64,000 bases of DNA from Escarpia spicata (lineage: Eukaryota; Annelida; Polychaeta; Sabellida; Siboglinidae), in assembly GCA_963995525.1 (NCBI GenBank), contig OZ023211.1:58439127-58503126 (forward strand), in the 5' to 3' direction. A model generated the notes under the pieces. That model ran no database searches. It was not told the DNA's origin and was given only the letters and a program-made list of their open reading frames with translations. The position numbers and the translations under genes were made by a program. Every line of letters begins with the position of its first letter. The stretch's first letter is position 1. Below are positions 47,101 to 57,200 of the stretch, one piece after another.

Positions 47101-50100
47101 ATCACCTACAGTCTTCATTGTCTTTGTTAACCTGTAGGAGCAGGTCTAACACAAAGGAAGCCAGTATTACTCTAAAGTGTAGGGTAGTCTGGAAATTCAG
47201 TTGAAATGTTCATTTGTAATTGCTTACGATTACATTGCTTCCTATTACTATTACATTGCTTTTTTGCTCAACCTATTACAATTATTATTACTTCAATATT
47301 TGTAATCATTACTATTACATATTACTATTACCCCAGGCCTGGTACCAACAGATACACTGTAGACTTCACACTGCCATCTTCCTTTCTGGTGAACTTTGCA
47401 TCCAGGAAGGACATGCTGTTCTCATCTTCTTCTCTTTTAAAAATGGTGCTGCCCGAATTGTCATCAGTGTTCAAGACTTAATGTGTTGTTGTAACCTCTC
47501 TGCTTTTCCAGTATGTACTAGGCAGGTCATGTGTCTTTTTTATTAGACGCAATGTGCTGTGGATAATTCTGTTAACTGTTTGTGCAAACACATGGACACT
47601 TTAAAACATCTATTTCACGGAGCTTTCTTTTGCTGAAGAAATTTTAGTTACTAATATGTTTTTATTTATTTAACATATTTGTTATATAACTTGGTTTTTT
47701 TAAAACTTATCAGCGTAACTTACATGTCTGTCTAACGTGTTAGCATAATTTTGTTGTTTATTTAACTTATATTTCCATGTTTATTAAACACATTTGTATT
47801 TTAGCTTTTCAACTTATTTTAAAAGAACTTGTGGACAGCGCCTTTGAACAAGTTTTTATGTCATTACAAATGTGCAGGTGTATAATAATACAAAACTAAT
47901 AACAAATACAGATCCTTGTATTACGAATGTTTGCCAGTAATAATATATTATGTGGTGGAGTGTAATTTCAGAAAGTTTTCAGTGCAAGGGAAGAACAATC
48001 GGTCATATAGGTACACATACCAAAGTCCTGATGGTGACAAAAGTACATTTATTGCCTTCGATGCGACCCCCGATCCTGGGCCAAGACGTCCTTTCAACTT
48101 CTTTGGCATGATGACGGAGGTATTTTGTGGCTTTGTGATACAATTTTCCTCGTGCTTATTGTAAATACGATTTTGTCATATCTGCTTGACCCAGTTACAT
48201 AAATTTACCAGTAGTGAAGTTGGGCTGCTCATGAACTGTCGAGTTCACCAAGCCTATTTGAACACGGCATCAATGCACCAGTGGACGAAGCTAGTGTTTG
48301 CATACACTAAAAAAGTTATTCCAAGCATTTTCCAACATAGCCAGTTGAACAGCCTGGTGATGTTGTTGTATGAAATGATTGTCTCATGATAGGAAATGAT
48401 GGACGAAGTGGAGGGTCTCGTGGCCACAAGTCAAGACAGCAATGTCACCATTCTCTTTGGTCATTACCCAAGTTCAATGCTGGGCAGTGAACGAATGAAG
48501 CAACTGATGAGGTCAGTCTGTAGTTCAGTCCTTAATTCAGTTCTTTAGTTGGTTCTTAGTTCAATTATATAGATATACTTTATTTTGGAATTGTATCAAT
48601 CATAATACAACCATAAGCAATATGTAGTTCTTAGTTCAGTCCGTAGACCTTTGTTGAGGTCATAGTTTAGTCCTTATGAGGGGGCTTTTTTGGTTTTTAC
48701 TTCTTGTCTTTTGAACATTTCTATTTTTACTTTTCAACTTATTTTAAATTAACTCGGTGTTGTTTTGTTAGTGCCTTCGAACATGTTTTTGAAATAAATA
48801 TAAGTGGACTGCTGTTATATGTCTTTCAGTAAGTGTGTGGTTTACCTGTGTGGACATCTGCACACATTGTTGGACGGCATTCCTCGCATGCACACAAGAC
48901 AGCAGGCTGGCAACTTGGAACTGGAACTGGGAGACTGGAAGAAGTCACGCAGGTATTACCTCCCTTCTCCCTCCCTCCGTCCTTCCAGCCCCCCTCACTC
49001 CCTGCCCTCCCTGCCCTCTCTCCCTCCCGCCTTCCTTCCCGCTCCCTCCCCTCTCTCCCTCCCTCTGTCCTTCTGCCCCCTCACTCCCTTCCCTCTCTCC
49101 CTCCCTCCTCCCTCCCTCCCCCCTCCCTCCCTCCCTCCCTCTCTCTCTCCCTCCCTCCCTCACTTTTTATTAAACTGACAATGGATATCACATAAAGTAT
49201 TCAATTAACATTTGGCTTGTTCCCTGGTTATTGTTTACTGGAAATTTTTGTTGATCTCAAGGTACAGAGTCTTTGCAGTTGATCATGGTCTGTTCTCATT
49301 CGTCGACCACACGTTTGGCTCGTGGCCTGTGGTGCTCATAACTAACCCAAAGCATGCTCAGTACAGTATGCCCCACTATGAGCCCCTTGGCCGCATGGCA
49401 CAGTCAACCCACATCAGGTAAGACAGTTGTCTGCTAACTTTATAGATGTGACTGGTTACACTGGTTCAGATTTGAAGCTACATTTCGGCTCTATTCAGTT
49501 ATGAGTACCATTTATAGAGCAGCATTTAAGTTTTACAGTGATACCAGTGCCATATGTGCAAGTCAGTTTGTTGTGAAGTTATTCATGGTTAAATTGATCC
49601 ACTAGAAGAATTCAAAATTTTAGAGAGATAACATCAAAGTTAGGTATTTATGTTTCAGATCACATACCATTCAGTCCAAAACACACCGCAAAACATTTTT
49701 TCAAGATAATAATTCCAAATTGCATTATTCAGACTGGTAATAAATTGTTTATTGTTCACAAAAATGCAAAAAAGAAATATTTTCACCCATGTGGATATAG
49801 TTTGTTCCTTTGATTTGTGAAATGTACCGTATGATCCAAGACCAAGACAAACTATTAAAGACTAGATAATTTTTTGATAAAATCATATAAGCAGCAGTGT
49901 TAACTATATATGTTCAAACATCATGACTGTTATGTAATTGTTTACATTGTATGCTGAATGGCAAGGTTGATATTCATATATTAGCGCAAAGAAAATAATT
50001 CTTCTTATTGTGTAGAAGTATAATGCACAAATTAATTACTAAGTTAGGTGGAATACTGATAAGTTATTTAAATGCTTCAAACAAATGTATGACTTGGACA

Positions 50101-53100
50101 CTTATCCCCATACAATGTGGCATAACACTTTGTATGTATCAAAAAAACCTTGCAATTATAAAATTATATGTATATCTATATACAGTATATATATATATAA
50201 AGAAGAAAGCCAGACATAACGATTACTGTCATTTTGCAGGATACTTGTATTCTCCAAAGTACCGACTCAATCTGTACGTGTTACAATTGACAATGTCAAC
50301 ATAGGCGATGCACATCATGTGAATGGACCACTTTATGTGTTACCATGGCAACCAACCGCCTATGCCAGCGATATGCACCAAATGGATGTAAAAGTGACAG
50401 TAAGTAAGTCAAGAAAGTTGTCTTGTTATCTTAATTATTCTTCCGTTAATAATAACTCGCAAAAATGCCCATGGATGCATGTTCATAGTTAACATTTGTT
50501 ATAACATAAATCTGAGCAGTTACATAAAACATTCGTAACTGATCAGTGGACCTTGGAACAGTTGCAGAGAGCATGAGTAACACAAGCAATTGATTAACAT
50601 CCATTTATCCTCACCTACGAACCTTAAAATCTGTAAGAATCCTTAACCAACAGTGAATTTTATTTGGCGTTGTTTGTCACCATCTCTTGTATCTAATAAT
50701 GCAGCACAACACGCTTATAACGAACTACTTTGTGGGTCGCTAACGAGTTTGTTATATCCGTTTATTCGTTATATGCTTGTACGCTTTTACCCGCTAGGTG
50801 GCAGTGTTGTATGTAACAGTTTTTAAACTATTCGCCAGGTGTCTATCAAACGCAAAGATATTTTGTTGTGTAACATTTAGATGACACATAAACAGTTACA
50901 AATGTTACTATTAAGTGTAGTTATAGTATAACATCGCTGCCCACTATCTATGAAAATGTAACGCAATATGATGTAAACACATAGCGAGCACGCCGCGTTC
51001 ATGCATGCTAAAACATGAACTGTGGCGGGATGGAGCCTTCTTCTACAACACACACAGAGTGACACCAGTTAATCTGCTTTGAAGAAATCCTCCATTGACG
51101 TTTGTTTGCTGTTGGCTAGGGCACCAGACAACAGGAAATCCTCAAGCCAGTCGCAGTGTGCTGCAGCATCGTGTGACTGCATAGCCCTGTTACGGATGAA
51201 CTGTCGTATATCGCGCAGCCTGTCGAAACACTCGGCGGTGTTCTTTATGTCGGTGTCGTGTGCGAAGAGCTCGTCTTCAGTAAAGGCTGATGTTGTCGGC
51301 AGATTGGCGTCAACACTGGCGTAATCGTCGAAAGTCACAGTCGGTCGAAGATGTGTCATTACGGTTGTCCAGGCACCAGTGAATGCAGCATTGCCATCGC
51401 CTGTGACATCAACAGCAGTGGAGGCAGATGCATCTTCTGATGCAGGATGGGCCTCTTTCACAAAGCCACCTTTCTGGAAGCAGTGCGCAATGGTAGACTG
51501 TGTGACGTGTCTCCTGGCTGCCGTAGTGAAGTCGACGGCGTCCTTCAGGCTGATGTTAAGGGGCTGATTTGCGTTGATGCGACAGGTGAGGGTTTGGGCC
51601 AAGCGGCAACGGAACTGGACTTTGAAGTTTGCTATAATCCCCTGTGTGACAGAGGTAGTGTTTGGCGGCACGAACTTGATGGTGATGTTACCAGACTGCT
51701 GTCAACTGTGTGAGCTGTGCAGTTGTCGATGAACAACAAGATTTTGCGTTTCTGAACACTGAGTCAGCAATTTAATTTGCGCAGGAATTCCCCGAAGATG
51801 ATGGCTGTCATCCATGCGTTGCTGTTGTTGTGGTAGTCTAAAGGAAGTGATGACATCTTCACATCTTTGAAGCAGCGTGGTGTTTCAGCTCTGCTGATGA
51901 GGAGTGGCTTCAGTTTGTTGGTTCCATCCATGTTGGCACCAAGAAGGACGGTGGCGTGCTCTTTTTTTTGTTATCACCATGACAAGTCTTCCCTTTCAGT
52001 GCGAATGTCTTGTCTGGCAGAAGGCGGAAGAACAGACCAGTCTCGTCGACATTGTAAATGTCACGACGGGAGAGGTGGAAGAACAGACCAGTCTCGTCGA
52101 TGTTGTAAATGTCACGAGGGGAGAAGTGGAAGAATAGACCAGTCTCGTCGACGTTGTAAATGTCACGAGGGGAGAAGTGGCAGAACAGACCAGTCTCGTT
52201 GACATTGTAGATGTCACAAGGGGAGAAGTGGAAAAACAGACCAGTCTCGTCGATGTTGTAAATGTCACGAGAGGAGAAGTGGCAGAAGAGACCAGTCTCG
52301 TCGATGTTGTAAATGTCACGAATGGAGAAGTGGCAGAAGAGACCAGTCTCGTCAACGTTGTAAATGTCACGAAGGGAGAAGTGGAAGAACAGCCCAGTCT
52401 CGTAGACGTTGTAAATGTCACAAGGGGAAAAGTGGCAGAACAGACCAGTCTCGTCGACGTTGTAAATGTCACGAAGGGAGAAGTGGAAGAACAGCCCTGT
52501 CTCGTAGACGTTATAAGTGTCACTAGGGGAGATGTGGAAGAACAGACCAGTCTCGTCGATGTTGTAAATGTCACAAGGGGAGAAGTGGAAGAACAGACCA
52601 GTCTCGTTGATGTTGTAAATGTCACGAGGGGAGATGTAGAAGAACAGACCAGTCTCGTTGATGTTGTAATTGTCACGAGGGGAGATGTGGAAGAACAGAC
52701 CAGTCTCGTCGACGTTGTAAATGTCACGAAGGGAGATGTGGAAGAACAGACCAGTCTCGTCGACGATATAAATGTCACGAAGGGAGAAGTGGAAGACCAG
52801 ACTAGTCTCGTCGACGTTGTAAATGTCACGAGGGGAGAAGTGGAAGAACAGACAAGTCTCGTCGATGTTGTAAATGTCACGAGGGGAGATGTGGAAGAAC
52901 AGACCAGTCTCGTCGACATTGTAAATGTCACGAGGGGAGATGTGGAAGAACAGACCAATCTAGTCAACGTTGTAAATGTCACGAGGGAAGAAGTGGCGCA
53001 GCAAGTCCGGAAGATCTTTTATAAAAGCTTCCATGACTCTGGTATCGACAGCAGCACTCTTCGCCACTGGCTGTCTTGAAAACGACACCTTGGTGGCCTT

Positions 53101-54212
53101 TGAATCTGCTCAGCTAGCATGTGTTGTTTTTTAACTCTGGAACATTCAGCTTCGCGGCGATTTCATCTGCTTTAGTCATAAGAATTGGTGCATTTGTAGG
53201 GATATTCTGTGAAGTACGGATATCACAAAACCACTTGAAGAGTGCTGCCTTGACTTGATTGAATGGGGACAGTCTAATTTGTTTTCTTCGGGGCTGGCAA
53301 TTGTCTCCCACTGCTATAGAAGTTTATCGCGATTCTTCAAGATGGTGCTCAGGGAACTAGGACCGATGCCATTTATTTCTGCCACAGTGCACTTTTGCCG
53401 TCCATCATCTTTGGACGGAATGATGGCAATCTTAGCTTTTAGATCTAAGCACTTGCGTTTTTGACCCGGCATTGTAAATCAGCGTGAACAGTATGACATT
53501 CAAACAGTCGTCTGATTAAAAACTTTTAAATGGGCCTATTTGTACAGAATCACATATCCCAGCTGTCGTAACAAAGTCTGTATCAAACACGCTGTATGAA
53601 CAAAATATGTGAAATGTGGCTTTGATTATTGTAATCGATTCAATGATTAAATAAAAAAGATTCTGTAACCAGCACACATAAGCTGAGTACATTACATGTA
53701 GTTGACACTTCTACAGGCACCAATGTTTATTTAAACATAGCTTAGTGGCAGCTAACAATCACCTTTGATGATTTCCCTCCTTGACCTACCGGGTAATTCG
53801 TTTGGCACTGGCGCTCTGCGCGGCCATGGCATGGCTTCCAGGACATGGGTGGGAAATATTTGCAAACAACCGGGCGATATTCAGTTGGACAGAAATTTGT
53901 TATACAGCGAATTTTGTTCGGGAATAGGTGTTCGTAATAATCATTATAAGCATTGTTGCACAGTATAAGGAACATTTGGTATGTTGAACAGTTTGGCAAA
54001 ACCCTAACATAAGGGGAAGTTCATCATTTTATGTATGAACATGTCTTAAAAATAGTGGGTTTTTTCTTGTATGTTTTACCCACTGGGAGAGGGCTAGCTG
54101 TCTGATGTGTTATTTGTTAATTATATTGACTGCGTATGTGTGTAGTCATATGTGTGTGTGTGCATATCTACTATCTGCGCATGGGTGCGTGTGTATTCAT
54201 GCATCTATGTGT

Positions 54213-54287
<75 letters not shown>

Positions 54288-57200
54288 ATTATATGATACT
54301 TCATTTTGTTGTCATTCATGGATGCATAGTCATCTTCTGTGACTTCACATGACAACTCATATTGATCATCCTCTTATCTTTCTCAAGGACATCCAAGGTC
54401 ACACGCATATTGAACACCAGCCATTTTGTCTGCATGGCCAGTGTGACATTGGTTTTCCATTCTTCGCAAGATTCGTTCTCATGTCAGACTTTGCAACAGT
54501 GGTGAGTGGCTTTGGCTGTGGATTAGAAATGGGGTGATTAAAATTCAGATGTAAATGATTACGAGTACTGTAAAGATTTACATTTACCAATATGATTACT
54601 TTGAAATTAGTGTAATCGATTATTACTTAATCATGTAGTGTGAATAATCGTCATTTCATAAAGCGAGGTTTGACTGTACAGAAAATGTTCATGTTTCTTT
54701 TATTGTTCAAAGTATTACAAAGCACTAAAAACAGAAATTGTCTTATTTCACAACTAGAAATTTATGTATTTAATTATTCTTCCAACTTGATGAAAATTTT
54801 CACGAATATCACAAAGCGTGGTTTCATATTAATATATTTATTTCTGATGTATGTGTTCATTGTGTAAGTCTATCTGCCAACACTATTCGTCTCACTCTGG
54901 GTTCATCCTGGGTAGGAATGGTTTTTAAAGAGCTTTTAAACTCAACTAAATGTGGGTCATACATTGTTACAGTTCAGTATTAAAATTGAAATTTTTCCAG
55001 TTCACATCCCTGTACTGTTGTGAAGTTTCTGACTGCTGTTGCTGTAGGTAAGAATGTCATTCTGGGTGGTGTTTGCCCTGACGGTGCTGCCTTTGATTCT
55101 CTTCAAACTGATGTACAGGCGCTTACTGGGTGAGAACAAAGCACTTACCTTTCTTAATTTAATAACTAAAACAAGTTGCATAATAAGAGGACAGAACCCT
55201 TTGTGCTAAGGAAGTCTGCACATGGTCTTGTTGGATGTTTTGCAAATTCCATGCAAAACATTGTCAATTCAGTGCTTTGCTGATTCACTGTAATGTATTT
55301 TGGTAAGGGCTTTAAACACGATACACCAAGGCGACATAAAGTCAGGTAACTAAACTGTGGTTATGTGCAGTTTAGACTAACGTTTCATTATATTACAACA
55401 ATGAGTGAATGATGACTGACTGACTGCCTGACCGGTGTGCCTCTGTCTTAGTTGCAGTCAGTGGAACCTGGCATAACTGCCTTGCCAGACGTCTACAGAC
55501 ATTGCTGCGGTGGGGATATCTACTTGGTTCTACAGATTCTGTCATCTACCCTCTAATAGCATTCGACATCTATCTAGCAGCTGGTAAGTTAGTTGCATAT
55601 ACAGCCACCCCTTTACTGCTCTGTTGGTGGATGCCAGAGTATAAATACAAGAAGGCCAACCTATGTTTACCTGTTTGACATTTTAAAAACAGAGCCACGC
55701 AGCAGAAAAGACCTGACCCTGACATGGCCGAGCTCGACGATGTTATTTTATTCCTGCTAATTCTTCTACTTTCTCAATTTTAGGAGAAAAATAATCACTC
55801 ATGGTTTACAAAAATGTTTTCTCCTTATGATCACCTTGTCGTTTAGGCAGTAATTGCAATCAGACATTTTCATGGTTACTGTGTTATGTTAAACTAGCAG
55901 TATTTTCTAGTAATAATTTTTTCTACTTTACACATTGTGCAGTCTTTGGTCGGAAAAGTGTGTATGTTAGGAAAAACGAATATAATTGAGCTAGCGTATA
56001 TACACACATGCATGTATGTTAAACGTTTTCTTGTAGATGTGGAGTCGCACAATTCTGGGCCAAAAAAGAGGATATGGACACCAAAAACAAAAAAGTGCAA
56101 AAACAAAAAGTGCTAAATGAAAAACTGTCTTAGATGGTAGCCAAGATATATCTACACCTAAAATTAAAGAAGAAGATAAGATCTCTTTACTCACTGTTAT
56201 GTGGCGCAATGCCAAGTGAAGTTCATGATGTAAGTTACATGGTATGGTGTCTTTTATCTAACATATGAGAATGTGAAACCCTTCAGAAATCAAAAAATGT
56301 TTGACTGATGTATGCTAGTACCTCATCAGAATCCAACCAAGACTTTTTAAATGTTAGGAATGATCAGAGCACTCTGGACCTTAAATGGTTGACACTGTAA
56401 CTTACGTTATCCACCACCAAAAAAAAAAATTTCAAACAACAAACAGACAGGATGTTTTTTGTGTCTCTTCTTTATTCATGGCCCTAAGATACAGCACAAC
56501 TGTTATTAACAGGAATTGTCCACAAAGAAGCTGGTTATGGAGTAAATATACCGTAAGTTACAGGACACCAATTTGGAGTATTGTGCGACTCCAGAGATGC
56601 TTTGTTTCTTGGTGCCAAGCTTCCAGCGTTCATTTATAATCCCTGGAAGGAAAAGAATTGCTTTTATTTTTTCTAAATTCCCCTCGAGGTTCATACTGGA
56701 TGTTGGTGATTGTTCCGAATTCCGTAAACCGTCCACCTGTCAGTAGGGGACGTTTTATGCAACCTACAACAATCATAGGAAACATTCAGAGCACTATGAA
56801 AAACTGTTCAGAGTTACATCATGTTACTTAAAACTAAAAGTCAGGTTACGCAAGTCTACGTTGTGTTGTGACAGGTCCATGGTTTGTGGGCGAACTCCTG
56901 AATGGACACATTGGTGCCTGCTTTGTATATGGCATGTTTGTCAAGGGCACATATATCCCTGGTGGACTGACATATGTCTTTGGTGTTATCCAGGTGAGCC
57001 GTCATCTTTCAGGTCACATGTTTCTTTTACCTTTGTCTTGGTTTATTTTTATAATAATTTCCTGGAAGAGAAATTCTTTTTCCACAAATGTAAATACGTA
57101 TTGCGAATTTGTTCTTGAGCATAAAACTACTGCTAGGGGTATCTCACTAAAGCTTCAAGATCCGTTTCTAGACAACAATTTAGCCTGTGAAAAGTATGAA

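Noticed and set aside
49200..49261. Extending TMEM62 exon 7 through the (CCCT)n tract
   Set aside because: Would insert a Ser/Pro/Leu low-complexity run between residues that are contiguous in human TMEM62 (GDWK..RRYR).
51996..53079. Long ORFs of TRLVCSSTSPLVTFT and EEQTSLVDVVNVTRG units
   Set aside because: Alternative frames of the 51-bp Tigger array; the frame encoding DETGLFF is the one with family meaning.
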